This document shows, in pieces, positions 35,879 to 44,168 of a stretch of DNA of 64,000 nucleotides (positions are counted from its first letter, which is position 1; every line of letters begins with the position of its first letter). Source of the stretch: Nitrososphaerota archaeon (GTDB taxonomy: Archaea > Thermoproteota > Nitrososphaeria > Nitrososphaerales > Gagatemarchaeaceae); contig JAPCJH010000001.1 of assembly GCA_027887045.1 (NCBI GenBank), positions 62,001 to 126,000 on the forward strand. The letters are read 5' to 3'. The notes under the pieces are model-generated. The model was not told the origin of the DNA, made no database searches, and saw only the letters and a program-made list of their open reading frames with translations. Made by a program: the position numbers and the translations under genes.

Positions 35879-36166
35879 CTACTCCCCTTCCATCCTGTTC
35901 TTCCGAATCTTGTCAGCGAGCACGAGAGAAGTCAAGACAACCTTCGACGCGTCAATCGGGACCGGGGTGGTGCCCCCAGCGATCTTCTCCTGGGTCACCC
36001 CTTCGACGTTGAGCTTACCCTTCTTCGCGATGACCTTTGTTATCTTCCCCTCGATTCCTTTGAATTCTCCTCTTACGATTCTAACCGAGTCCCCCGTCCG
36101 GGGCCTCGCGGTCCTCCTCTTGTATTTGACTCGAAGGTCGGGCGAAAGCGATGAACCAAATTTCAA
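35879..36166 (-). CDS. rpl24: Large subunit ribosomal protein uL24
   Basis: 95 residues with the KOW motif RTGDSVRIVRGEFKGIEGKI at about 24-43. The short length and position between rpl14 and rps4e fit archaeal uL24, an assembly initiator protein at the tunnel exit. Confidence 0.93.
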   Translation of the reverse strand: MKFGSSLSPDLRVKYKRRTARPRTGDSVRIVRGEFKGIEGKITKVIAKKGKLNVEGVTQEKIAGGTTPVPIDASKVVLTSLVLADKIRKNRMEGE

Positions 36167-36176
36167 ATCGATAACC

Positions 36177-36611
36177 TCAAATTATTATCGAAGCGAGATT
36201 CGCTATCCTCGGCCACCTCTCCGCTGCTTCGGTCGCGACGGGCCCCTTGATGTCCGTCCCCTTCATCTCCCCTTCCGGCGTGACTATCACCGCGGCGTTG
36301 TCCTCAAACGAGATCCTGAGCCCACTTACTCTCCTGACCGGGTACTTCTGCCTGATTATCACTGCACCGAATGTCTGCTTCCTGAGGTCCGGTGGACCCT
36401 TCTTGACGACGCAGACAATGTGGTCTCCCACGGAAGCGGCCGGGACCCTCTTCAGCCTCCCCTTGGCGCCCGTCACCATTATCACCCTGAGGTCCTTCGC
36501 GCCGGTGTTGTCTGCGCAATGGATGACCGCGTTCAGAGGGATAGAGCGAGTGACGTAGGTCTTGTATTCCTGGACCCCCTTCGCTGAAACTGCACGGGAT
36601 TTCGTTGACAC
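36177..36611 (-). CDS. rpl14: Large subunit ribosomal protein uL14
   Basis: 144 residues. SIPLNAVIHCADNTGAKDLR, PAASVGDHIVCVVKKGPPDL and the end GTDIKGPVATEAAERWPRIA are archaeal uL14, which forms intersubunit bridges. Its ATG shares a base with the rps17 stop. Confidence 0.96.
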   Translation of the reverse strand: MSTKSRAVSAKGVQEYKTYVTRSIPLNAVIHCADNTGAKDLRVIMVTGAKGRLKRVPAASVGDHIVCVVKKGPPDLRKQTFGAVIIRQKYPVRRVSGLRISFEDNAAVIVTPEGEMKGTDIKGPVATEAAERWPRIANLASIII

Positions 36612-36940
36612 TAGGCCCTGGACCTCCCGGATTCGACGACGACGAAGGAGATCGTCTTTGAGAGCGGTCTAGTCTCAGCCACCGTCACCACGTCCCCTTC
36701 CTGCGCGTTCAGGCAAGGCGGGAGGTGCGCGCTCAGCCTGCTCCGTCGCCTTTCGAATCGATTGTACTTCCGAATCTTGTGGAGATATTCCATCTGGATT
36801 ACCACGAACGACTTCCCCGGACTCGAAACGACCTTCCCCGTCAGGAGCCTCCCCCTGACCTTAGCATGCCCGTGAAAGGGACATCTGTCGTCGTCGCACG
36901 AGCGCTTCGGCGGTGGGACCGCGAGGCCAGCGCTGCTCAT
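36611..36940 (-). CDS. rps17: Small subunit ribosomal protein uS17
   Basis: 109 residues. CPFHGHAKVRGRLLTGKVVS and PCLNAQEGDVVTVAETRPLS show the archaeal uS17 OB fold with its N-terminal Cys/His extension. Overlaps the Rpp29 gene by 4 bases. Confidence 0.95.
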   Translation of the reverse strand: MSSAGLAVPPPKRSCDDDRCPFHGHAKVRGRLLTGKVVSSPGKSFVVIQMEYLHKIRKYNRFERRRSRLSAHLPPCLNAQEGDVVTVAETRPLSKTISFVVVESGRSRA

Positions 36941-37179
36941 CTCTTGACCGCCCTCGCCATCCTGTCTTCAAGCCTCCCCGGCATCTCGTCTCCGCAGACG
37001 ACTTCCCTGCTCCCGCTCAGCTGGAAGACGGTCCCCTTCTTCTGAATCCGGAGCGTCTTCTTCCCGGAATCGACCAGAAATGTCCCGGCCGATTCGAGCA
37101 CGACCTCTCCCTTCAGACCCAACTGGGTCGGGTCGCTTGAGGCTACGATCTTCACCCGCTCACCCACGAGCGTGTTCAT
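36937..37179 (-). CDS. rnp1: Ribonuclease P protein component 1 (Rpp29/Pop4)
   Basis: 80 residues. LVGERVKIVASSDPTQLGLK, VVLESAGTFLVDSG and LRIQKKGTVFQL follow the Sm-like barrel of Rpp29. The protein pairs with Rpp21 on the specificity domain of RNase P RNA. The position between rpl29 and rps17 is the common archaeal one. Overlaps neighbours by 4 bases on both sides. Confidence 0.92.
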   Translation of the reverse strand: MNTLVGERVKIVASSDPTQLGLKGEVVLESAGTFLVDSGKKTLRIQKKGTVFQLSGSREVVCGDEMPGRLEDRMARAVKR

Positions 37180-37382
37180 TCTGTCATACCCTTCTCCGTC
37201 ATAACGGTCATCACCCTCGCGACGTCTTTTCTGACTCTCCGGAGCTTCCCGGTGTCCTTCTTTATTACACCCCTCTTGGCGCTGCTACGGAGCTTCGAAA
37301 GCTCCGACCGCAGGTCGAAGAGAGTCTGTCTAAGCTTCTCGGGGTCCTGTTCCCTCAGTCCCTTCGCCTTGAGTGTTGGCAT
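37176..37382 (-). CDS. rpl29: Large subunit ribosomal protein uL29
   Basis: 68 residues, LREQDPEKLRQTLFDLRSEL being the first helix of uL29. It docks the signal recognition particle near the tunnel exit. Its start lies 53 bases inside the 3' end of rps3 in another frame, unusually deep for this operon; a later start would remove conserved residues. Confidence 0.92.
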   Translation of the reverse strand: MPTLKAKGLREQDPEKLRQTLFDLRSELSKLRSSAKRGVIKKDTGKLRRVRKDVARVMTVMTEKGMTE

Positions 37383-38010
37383 TCTCCTTTTGCTCCTTTT
37401 CGATTTCTTCGATAAGCTGCACGTCCGGCGGCACTGCGTCCTTCAGCGCTATCTTCACCTTGATCCCGTACAATCCGAGTTTCAAGAGGACATCGGTCGT
37501 CGCGTCGCTGACCATCTTCTTCGCGGTCTCTCCGCTCTTGGGCACGACGCCCGCCCTGTACTTCTCCCCGTGCGCCCTGTCGCTCCTGAGCTTCCCGGCG
37601 ATCGAGACCTCCACGCCCATAGCCCCCGCTGACATAATCGTGTTCATCGACCACATGGCCGCCCTTCTGAACGCCGTCCCCCGCGTCACGATTTGAGCTA
37701 TCCTCGCCGCCATTATCTTCGCGTTCAGCTCCGGGTCCTTGACCTCGGAGACCGCAATCTGAGGGTTCTGGAATCCGAACTGCGTCGCGACCTTGTCGGT
37801 GAGCTCCTTGATACCGATCCCCCTCCTTCCGATTGCGAGGCCGGGACGCGCGACGTAAACCTTTAGGGTCGTGCCGACGGCGTTCTTCTGTATCTCCAGC
37901 CCGCCGTATCCTGCATCTTTCAGCGCCTTTTCGAAGAACTCGTCCATCTCCGCGTAGGTCTTACTCATAAGAAGCAGACTCTTCACGGAACTCCTTTCGT
38001 TAGCGGACAT
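37330..38010 (-). CDS. rps3: Small subunit ribosomal protein uS3
   Basis: 226 residues. KH-domain motif RPGLAIGRRGIGIKELTDKV at about 55-74, GTAFRRAAMWSMNTIMSAGA and GVEVSIAGKLRSDRAHGEKY in the C-terminal domain. The acidic, Gly-rich tail (from about residue 200) is read from the same DNA as the uL29 N-terminus in another frame, so the tail is likely dispensable in sequence. uS3 helps unwind mRNA at the entry tunnel. Confidence 0.95.
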   Translation of the reverse strand: MSANERSSVKSLLLMSKTYAEMDEFFEKALKDAGYGGLEIQKNAVGTTLKVYVARPGLAIGRRGIGIKELTDKVATQFGFQNPQIAVSEVKDPELNAKIMAARIAQIVTRGTAFRRAAMWSMNTIMSAGAMGVEVSIAGKLRSDRAHGEKYRAGVVPKSGETAKKMVSDATTDVLLKLGLYGIKVKIALKDAVPPDVQLIEEIEKEQKENANTQGEGTEGTGPREA

Positions 38011-38015
38011 TCGGG

Positions 38016-38477
38016 CTACTTTTCCTTTCCTACGACTTCGATGTGCACTAGGACGTGGAAGTTGGGTGAGCTCCTGCCCATCGCCCGGGGGACAAAGTCC
38101 TTGATCACTCTGCCCGCGAGGGCGGCTGCGTGGATAATCTTGATTCTGTCTGGGTCGAGCCCCTTGAATTCGACATTTGCTTGGAGATTCTTCAAAACTT
38201 CTAGAAAAGCGCGGGCGGGTTTTACGGGATAAGAACCGGTCGGGAAGCCTACGAGTTCGCTTCGGTGGCCGACCTTGAGCTTATGGCGCCGAAAAGCGAT
38301 CGGCATTTCCTTCTTCTGGACTGATTCGAGCAGCTCTATGGCTTTGGGGAGGAGTAGCCCCCTAATAGTTTCAGAGATTTCACGGCCCGCCTTCGGCGAG
38401 ATGTTGACCTCTCTAGCACTAGCCCTGACATGTACCGCTGGGTCGAAACCCTGGAAACTGTACGCAAACTGAGGCAC
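38016..38477 (-). CDS. rpl22: Large subunit ribosomal protein uL22
   Basis: 153 residues. VRASAREVNISPKAGREISE, FRRHKLKVGHRSELVGFPTG and AMGRSSPNFHVLVHIEVVG are archaeal uL22, lining the exit tunnel. It is the first gene of this operon here; the usual preceding genes for uS19, uL2, uL23, uL4 and uL3 are absent and a TATA-like box stands in front instead. Confidence 0.95.
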   Translation of the reverse strand: MPQFAYSFQGFDPAVHVRASAREVNISPKAGREISETIRGLLLPKAIELLESVQKKEMPIAFRRHKLKVGHRSELVGFPTGSYPVKPARAFLEVLKNLQANVEFKGLDPDRIKIIHAAALAGRVIKDFVPRAMGRSSPNFHVLVHIEVVGKEK

Positions 38478-38509
38478 CGAATCCTCTCGTAGTTATCCGC
38501 CGATATTCA

Positions 38510-38520
38510 AAGCCATTAAA
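38510..38520 (-). promoter_or_regulatory. TATA box of the ribosomal operon
   Basis: On the minus strand CCTTTTAATGG lies about 38 bases before the rpl22 ATG, predicting a transcript start some 12 bases upstream of the gene. It indicates that the 38477-25247 operon starts at rpl22. Confidence 0.5.
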
Positions 38521-38630
38521 AGGTTTGTGAAATGAATTCGTGATGAATGGGGTTGTAAGGCCTCGGAGGCATGGTTTTCTTGCCGAGAAAAACAGTCTTC
38601 TAGCTGGGGAGTTTCGATTTTGACCTCATC

Positions 38631-38642
38631 ACCCTTATAATG
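38631..38642 (+). promoter_or_regulatory. TATA box of sdhAB
   Basis: CCCTTATAATGT lies about 45 bases before the sdhA ATG, predicting a short leader. The region 38478-38681 between the divergent rpl22 and sdhA genes holds only these promoters. Confidence 0.5.
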
Positions 38643-38681
38643 TGCGGGAAGGCGCGTTTCAGCTGAGCCGTGACCTCGTGA

Positions 38682-40442
38682 ATGTGGTCTCCCGAATCCA
38701 CCATCCAAAGAATCGAGGTCGGAGACAAGTCGTACAAGGAAACCACCTGCGACGTTTTGATCATCGGAGCGGGGGGTGCGGGGCTGAGAGCCGCGATCGA
38801 GTCCCACGATAAGGGCGCCAAGACGCTCATTCTCTGCAAGTCCCTTCTAGGGAAGGCTCACACGGTCATGGCGGAGGGCGGAGTGGCCGCCGCGTTAGGG
38901 GACGTCGACCCCCAGGACAACTGGAAAGTCCACTTCTCGGACACAATAGTCGAGGGCCAGTACTTGAGCAACTGGAGGATGGCGGAGATCTTCTCGAAGG
39001 AGGCCATCGAAAGGGTCTACGAGCTGGAACGATACGGGGCTCTCTTCGATAGGACTGACGAGGGAAAGATAATGCAGCGCGCATTCGGGGCGCACACCTA
39101 CAGGCGCCTGTGCCACATAGGGGACAGGACGGGGCTAGAGCTTATACGGACGCTGCAGGACCAGGTTTTGAATCGCGCCATCCCATTTATGGATGAGGTC
39201 GCAGTGACCCGGATATTCAAAGACCCGCAGGGAGGATTCGCTTCGGGAGCGTTCGGAATAGATATCAGGAGTGGGGGTCTTGTTCTGTTCCGGTGCAAGG
39301 CCCTAATCCTAGCGACGGGGGGCTGCGGGAAAGTCTACCAGGTAACTTCGAATTCCTACGAGAGCACAGGGGACGGGATCGCATTAGCCTATGGAGCGGG
39401 GGCGGAGCTGATGGACATGGAGATGGTGCAATTCCACCCGACAGGGATGATCTATCCGGTCGGTGTGAGGGGAATGCTTGTCACCGAGGCTGTAAGAGGG
39501 GAAGGGGGAGTCCTCACGAACGTGATGGGGGAACGTTTCATGCAGAGGTATTCGCCGAAGAGGATGGAGCTAGCCGCGAGGGACGTTGTCGCCCGCGCGA
39601 CGTACGCGGAGATAACTGAAGGAAGAGGGACACCGAGCGGAGGAGTATATCTTGACATTACCCACAAGGGGGCGGATTTCATCAAGAAAAAATTGCCGAG
39701 CATGTACGATCAGTTCCTTGAATTTGCCGGCATCGACATAACAAAGGAGAAGATGGAGGTGGCGCCGACGGTTCATTACCACATGGGAGGAATTAGGGTC
39801 GACCCAGAGACGGGGGAAACGGCCGTCAGGGGGCTGTACGCGGCCGGGGAGGTCGCGTGCGGTTTGCACGGTGCGAACCGGCTCGGCGGAAACTCCCTCT
39901 CGGACATCCTCGTATTCGGTAAGCGTGCCGGGGGCGCGGCCGCGGAATATGCAAGGAAGATTGAGTTGCCCAAGATCGCCGACTCTGACATTGCTGAAGA
40001 GACTTCCAGAATCCTGACCCCTTTTGCGGTCGCGGAAGGGACGAATCCCTTCCATCTCAAGGAGGAAATCGCGGAAGCGATGTGGAAGCACGTGGGAATC
40101 GTGAGGAACGAGAGAGAGTTGACACTCGGTCTACAGGCAATCGACGAGATTGGCGAGAAGGCGACAAGAGCTCAGGCGAAGGGGGTGAGAGCGTACAACC
40201 AGTCCTGGTTGGATTCGTTGCAAGTTTGGGACATGATCCGCGCTTGCAGGGTGATAATCAGCTCAGCGCTTGAGAGGAAAGAGAGCAGAGGCGCGCACAC
40301 CCGCTCCGACTACCCGGCTAAAGACGACGCTCATTGGCTCGTAAACATAATAACGAAGGACAAGCAAGGAAGCATGAGTCATGAGTTCATCCCGGTGCCC
40401 AGACCGCCCCCGGAGCTCGCGGCGCTGATAAAGCCGGAGTAG
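38682..40442 (+). CDS. sdhA: Succinate dehydrogenase flavoprotein subunit
   Basis: 586 residues. The FAD dinucleotide motif VLIIGAGGAGLRAAIES is at about 25-41. His in KAHTVMAEGGVAAAL is the usual covalent FAD attachment residue. HYHMGGIRVD and GLHGANRLGGNSLSDILVFG carry substrate and FAD contacts. It oxidises succinate to fumarate and passes electrons to SdhB. Length is normal. Five bases before sdhB, same operon. Confidence 0.96.
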   Translation: MWSPESTIQRIEVGDKSYKETTCDVLIIGAGGAGLRAAIESHDKGAKTLILCKSLLGKAHTVMAEGGVAAALGDVDPQDNWKVHFSDTIVEGQYLSNWRMAEIFSKEAIERVYELERYGALFDRTDEGKIMQRAFGAHTYRRLCHIGDRTGLELIRTLQDQVLNRAIPFMDEVAVTRIFKDPQGGFASGAFGIDIRSGGLVLFRCKALILATGGCGKVYQVTSNSYESTGDGIALAYGAGAELMDMEMVQFHPTGMIYPVGVRGMLVTEAVRGEGGVLTNVMGERFMQRYSPKRMELAARDVVARATYAEITEGRGTPSGGVYLDITHKGADFIKKKLPSMYDQFLEFAGIDITKEKMEVAPTVHYHMGGIRVDPETGETAVRGLYAAGEVACGLHGANRLGGNSLSDILVFGKRAGGAAAEYARKIELPKIADSDIAEETSRILTPFAVAEGTNPFHLKEEIAEAMWKHVGIVRNERELTLGLQAIDEIGEKATRAQAKGVRAYNQSWLDSLQVWDMIRACRVIISSALERKESRGAHTRSDYPAKDDAHWLVNIITKDKQGSMSHEFIPVPRPPPELAALIKPE

Positions 40443-40447
40443 AAAGG

Positions 40448-41206
40448 GTGAGTCAGAAGACGACACAAGAGCCGAAGACTGTCAGGTTGCGGGTCTCGCG
40501 AGGAAACGGCACCGACCCTAGCAGCCGACGATTCGATTCATTTGAAGTCCCGCACGAGAACGGGATGGTCGTATTGAACGCGATACACTATATTCAGGCG
40601 AACCTGGACCCGTCTCTTTCGGCGAGGTGGAACTGCAAGGCTGGCAGATGCGGCTCATGCTCAGCTGAAATCAACGGAAAACCGAAGCTCATGTGCAAGA
40701 CGCCTGTCGACACGTACGACGGGGAGATTACCGTTGAACCCATGAGAGCTTTCCCCTTGTTGAGGGACCTCGTCACCGACGTCTCAGAAAACTGGAAGGT
40801 CGCGATGATGATCCCTCCTTTCACCCCAAAAGAATCAACTGACGATCCCTGGAGGTTCTTTCAGAGGGACGTTGACAGGTCAAGGGAGTTCAGGAAGTGC
40901 ATCGAATGCTTTCTTTGTCAAGACGTGTGTCACGTCGTTCGCGAGCACAAAGCGGATTACATCGGACCGCGGTGGGTCGTCAAGGCCGCGGCCCTAGACA
41001 TGCACCCGATGGACGCCTTGAACCGGTCGGAGTTCATGAAGGATGAGGGGGGTTTGGGCTATTGCAACATTACTAAGTGTTGCCAAGAAATCTGCCCGGA
41101 GCACATCGTGATAACGGACAACGCCATCATCCCAGAAAAGGAGCGTGTCGTTGACTCCCATTACGACCCGATCCTCTGGCTGTACAGGAAGCTGAAAGGG
41201 AAATAA
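40448..41206 (+). CDS. sdhB: Succinate dehydrogenase iron-sulfur subunit
   Basis: 252 residues from a GTG. The plant-type 2Fe-2S domain has CKAGRCGSC and a distal Cys (LMCKTP). The C-terminal part has CIECFLCQDVCH and CNITKCCQEICPEH for the other two clusters. In the last set the CNITKCC pattern differs slightly from the common CxxxxxC spacing, which may matter for the third cluster type. It takes electrons from SdhA to the membrane anchor. Confidence 0.95.
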   Translation: MSQKTTQEPKTVRLRVSRGNGTDPSSRRFDSFEVPHENGMVVLNAIHYIQANLDPSLSARWNCKAGRCGSCSAEINGKPKLMCKTPVDTYDGEITVEPMRAFPLLRDLVTDVSENWKVAMMIPPFTPKESTDDPWRFFQRDVDRSREFRKCIECFLCQDVCHVVREHKADYIGPRWVVKAAALDMHPMDALNRSEFMKDEGGLGYCNITKCCQEICPEHIVITDNAIIPEKERVVDSHYDPILWLYRKLKGK

Positions 41207-41221
41207 TGGTTTTGGGTAGGA

Positions 41222-41410
41222 TCACCTTGTTGCGATGGAGAGGAAAATCAAAAAGAAGCCGTCAACCCCGAGCACCTCCTCGTATTGAAGAGGCGCGTTC
41301 AGGAGCAACGCGGTGCTACCCCCCACGATCAGGATCAAGAGACCTGCGAGGAAGAGGGGGTATCGAGCCTTTTTCGGCATGCGTGCCCTTGGCTCCTTCC
41401 TCAAAGCCAA
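41222..41410 (-). CDS. Small membrane protein next to SDH anchor gene
   Basis: 62 residues with two hydrophobic helices (ARYPLFLAGLLILIVGGSTA and DGFFLIFLSIATR) after a basic start. TTG at 41410 lies 4 bases after the anchor gene; an ATG at 41380 is an alternative. No known family. It could be the second small anchor subunit (SdhD-like) of succinate dehydrogenase, inferred from place and size. Confidence 0.5.
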   Translation of the reverse strand: MALRKEPRARMPKKARYPLFLAGLLILIVGGSTALLLNAPLQYEEVLGVDGFFLIFLSIATR

Positions 41411-41414
41411 TCGC

Positions 41415-42107
41415 TTAGAACAACCTCAGATCAACGGGTAGCCCCGCTGAAACCGCTCTGAGATAGAGGTCCGCGAAGAAGATTGTAAGCAGGCTGATCC
41501 AGGCGAGCGCCTCGTGATGGGAGTTCCACCAACTCTGCGCGTCAAATAGAGATTTCCTCGCGGCTCCCGCGGTGACGCAGCTGTAGCAATCGATGTTCCC
41601 GCCAACCAAATGCCTGAAGGCGTGGCACGAAAATGTCCATGACGTGAGCGCCACGGCGTTCGCGAGCAAGACCAGGCTACCGATCCTGAACGTGAGACCT
41701 CCTGCAAAAGTGAGCGAATGCAGGAAGTCGAAATAGAAGAATGGAAGTATCAAGATGCCCGCATAGAGAAAATACCTGTGCAGATTTTCAAGCTGGAAGA
41801 GCCCGTTCACCTCCCCCGTGTACGGCTGGGAGTGGACTTCCCCCCTCTCGACGTTCACGCATCCCAGCGGGTGATGGAAGATGTGCCTGTGGTAGTCCTT
41901 CCTATACGCGTAGCACGTCAGACGGAAGAGACCAGGGAGGGGGACGATCAGGACAGTTGGGCTATAGAATGGATCGATGTAACCCGAGATTTCCGCCACA
42001 GGAAACGTAATCAGTGCCCCGAAGCCTGCGGTGAGGATCGCGATGAAAGACCAGAGCCTCCAATTGACCTCAAGGAATTCGTAGGGGAAGAGAAACTTCT
42101 TGCTCAA
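41415..42107 (-). CDS. Putative succinate dehydrogenase membrane anchor
   Basis: 230 residues with about five membrane helices. The conserved N-terminal part (NWRLWSFIAILTAGFGALIT, LIVPLPGLFRLTCYAYRKDY) and the His-rich loop HRHIFHHP resemble membrane proteins encoded beside sdhAB in actinobacteria and thaumarchaea. His residues could bind haem b. I chose the TTG at 42107: a TATA-like box (GATTTTAGGG, 42142-42151) fits it, while the ATG at 42236 would overlap sufU by 59 bases. It converges on sdhB from the opposite strand, an odd arrangement for an SDH subunit. Confidence 0.65.
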   Translation of the reverse strand: MSKKFLFPYEFLEVNWRLWSFIAILTAGFGALITFPVAEISGYIDPFYSPTVLIVPLPGLFRLTCYAYRKDYHRHIFHHPLGCVNVERGEVHSQPYTGEVNGLFQLENLHRYFLYAGILILPFFYFDFLHSLTFAGGLTFRIGSLVLLANAVALTSWTFSCHAFRHLVGGNIDCYSCVTAGAARKSLFDAQSWWNSHHEALAWISLLTIFFADLYLRAVSAGLPVDLRLF

Positions 42108-42177
42108 CTTGTCACGCGCGTCCGTTCTTCGGGCAGGGAACCCTAAAATCCCTTCTCTTCCCCGAGGATCTGTCGCC

Positions 42178-42591
42178 CTATGAGTCCGAACCGTTGTTCT
42201 CTTCGAACTTGGAGCCGAGATACCCGTAGGCGGCAACCTTCAGCGCCTTCATCCCGAGCAACGCGCACTTCACCCTCGCGGGGCCGAGTTCGGGGTTCCC
42301 GAGCATCTTGAAGACGTCCTCCTTCGAGAGTTCTTTCACCCACTCGACCTGCTTCCCCTTGGCGAGTTCTGTCAGCATCGATGTCGAAGCCTGGCTGATC
42401 GCGCACCCCTTTCCGGAATACCGAATTTCACCAAACTTCCCGTCGGCCACACTGAACTGGATCTCGACGTCGTCTCCGCAGAGGGGGTTGGTCTCACGGG
42501 CGGAACCGTCGGTCTTCTCGAGCTTCCCGTAGTTCCTTGGGTGCCGGTAGTAGTCGAGGATTATCTCCTTGTATATTTCAGCGCTGCTCAT
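42178..42591 (-). CDS. sufU: Fe-S cluster scaffold/sulfur-transfer protein SufU
   Basis: 137 residues. YKEIILDYYRHPRNYGKL, three Cys motifs NPLCGDD, GKGCAISQAS and RVKCALLGMKAL, and an insertion between the second and third Cys, which is the SufU form, not IscU. It binds zinc or a nascent cluster and accepts sulfur from SufS. It overlaps sufS by ATGA (42588-42591) and is last in the operon. Confidence 0.94.
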   Translation of the reverse strand: MSSAEIYKEIILDYYRHPRNYGKLEKTDGSARETNPLCGDDVEIQFSVADGKFGEIRYSGKGCAISQASTSMLTELAKGKQVEWVKELSKEDVFKMLGNPELGPARVKCALLGMKALKVAAYGYLGSKFEENNGSDS

Positions 42592-43829
42592 GCTCCAAAC
42601 ATCTCGTTGGCCTTTTCGAGTCCTTCCTTCAGAGAGTCCACGTCGTCAAAAGAATTGTAGACGTAGAAGCTGGCCCTGCTCGTGGCCGGGACTTCGAGCC
42701 ACTCCATCAATGGTTGTGCGCAGTGATGCCCTGAGCGAATCGCTATCCCCCGTTCGTCCAGTATCGTCGCCAAATCGTGGGGGTGGACATCGGACAGATT
42801 GAAAGACAGCACGCCTCCACGCTGATCTGCGTCCTCTGGGCCGTAGATTGTCATCCCCTTCACTTTGGAGAGGTTTTCTAGCGCGTACTCGAGCAATTCC
42901 ACCTCGTGCCTCCTGACCTTATCCATTCCTATCTCTGAAAGGTAGTTCGCCGCCGAACCGAAGCCTATCGCCCCCGCGATATTGGAGGTACCCGCCTCGA
43001 ATTTGTAAGGCAGATCGTTCCATGTCGCACCGGAGGTGTGAACTTCTTTGATCATGTCACCGCCGCCTTCGAATGGGTCCATCCCTTCAAGCAGGGACTT
43101 TCTTCCGTAGAGTGCGCCTATACCAGTCGGACCCATCATCTTATGCGCAGAAAATGCGAAAAAGTCCGTACCGAGTTTCGAGATGTCGACTGGCATGTGG
43201 GGAGCGGATTGGGCCCCGTCGACGAGGCTTACGGCTCCAGCTTCGTGAGCAAGTCTGCAGATTCGCGCGACGTCATTGATAGTACCCAGGACGTTGGAAC
43301 ATTGCGTAACTGCGACTAGCGCTGGGCTCTCCCTAATCGCGTCCTCGAACTCGTCCATCTTGAGCGTGCCGTCCTTATTGAGGCCCACGTACTTCACCTC
43401 GGCACCCTTCTTCTTCGCGACGAGCTGCCAGGGAACGATGTTGCTGTGGTGCTCCATCAATGTTGTCACGATCGTGTCGCCCCGCTTGACGTTCTTCTCC
43501 GCCCATGCGAATCTTACGAGGTTCGTGGCGTCTGTGGTTCCCTTCACAAAAATCAGTTCCTCCGGGGACGACGCTCCCACGAATCTGGAGACTGTCTTGC
43601 GAGCTCCCTCGAAGGCGGCTGTCGCCTCCTCGCCGAGCGTGTGGACGGAACGGTGGGCGTTCGCGTTGTATCTGGAGTAGTAATCAACGAGAGTGTCAAT
43701 GACGACGTTGGGCTTTTGCGTAGTGGCCGCGTTATCCAGGTAGACGAGCCTCTTGCCGTGAACCTTCCTGTTGAGGATCGGAAAGTCTGCTCTGACTTTC
43801 TCTACGTTCAGGGCTTCTGATTTCAACAA
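42588..43829 (-). CDS. sufS: Cysteine desulfurase SufS
   Basis: 413 residues, PLP enzyme. VYLDNAATTQKP at the start, the PLP lysine in SAHKMMGPTGIGALYG at about 226-241, and the active Cys in IRSGHHCAQPLMEWL near 371. It removes sulfur from cysteine and hands it to SufU. The neighbouring cystathionine pathway at 58-61 kb would supply cysteine. Confidence 0.96.
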   Translation of the reverse strand: MLKSEALNVEKVRADFPILNRKVHGKRLVYLDNAATTQKPNVVIDTLVDYYSRYNANAHRSVHTLGEEATAAFEGARKTVSRFVGASSPEELIFVKGTTDATNLVRFAWAEKNVKRGDTIVTTLMEHHSNIVPWQLVAKKKGAEVKYVGLNKDGTLKMDEFEDAIRESPALVAVTQCSNVLGTINDVARICRLAHEAGAVSLVDGAQSAPHMPVDISKLGTDFFAFSAHKMMGPTGIGALYGRKSLLEGMDPFEGGGDMIKEVHTSGATWNDLPYKFEAGTSNIAGAIGFGSAANYLSEIGMDKVRRHEVELLEYALENLSKVKGMTIYGPEDADQRGGVLSFNLSDVHPHDLATILDERGIAIRSGHHCAQPLMEWLEVPATSRASFYVYNSFDDVDSLKEGLEKANEMFGA

Positions 43830-43850
43830 AGTGAACCGACCATCCCGGGA

Positions 43851-44159
43851 CTAAACCTCAACAAAAATGGTCTCATCCTCTATTTTAACATTGAACTTCT
43901 CAAGAGGCACCGTGGCTGGCGGGTTTGTGACCGCTCCGGTCTTCAACTCGAACTGAGACAGATGGAGGGGACACACTACCCTGTCCTCAATCAGAAAGCC
44001 GTTTCCGAGGTCGGTCTCTTCGTGGGTGCAATAGCCCGAAACAGCGTAGACACCCCCCTCGATGTTGGCGAGTAGAACGTGTTTCCCACCCACGTCAAAG
44101 GACGCGATCGTACCCGGTGGGACCTGGGAAAGCGGAGCCACCTTGAGGAACTGCCCCAA
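43851..44159 (-). CDS. Rieske-type ferredoxin in suf operon
   Basis: 102 residues. The Rieske ligands are complete: CTHE at about 43-46 and CPLHLSQF near 63-70 (Cys-x-His and Cys-x-x-His). Size and lack of a membrane helix fit a soluble Rieske ferredoxin as in dioxygenase systems or actinobacterial suf operons. It lies 9 bases after sufD and 21 before sufS. It might supply electrons for cluster building, which is inference. Confidence 0.92.
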   Translation of the reverse strand: MGQFLKVAPLSQVPPGTIASFDVGGKHVLLANIEGGVYAVSGYCTHEETDLGNGFLIEDRVVCPLHLSQFELKTGAVTNPPATVPLEKFNVKIEDETIFVEV

Positions 44160-44168
44160 CGAGACGAG

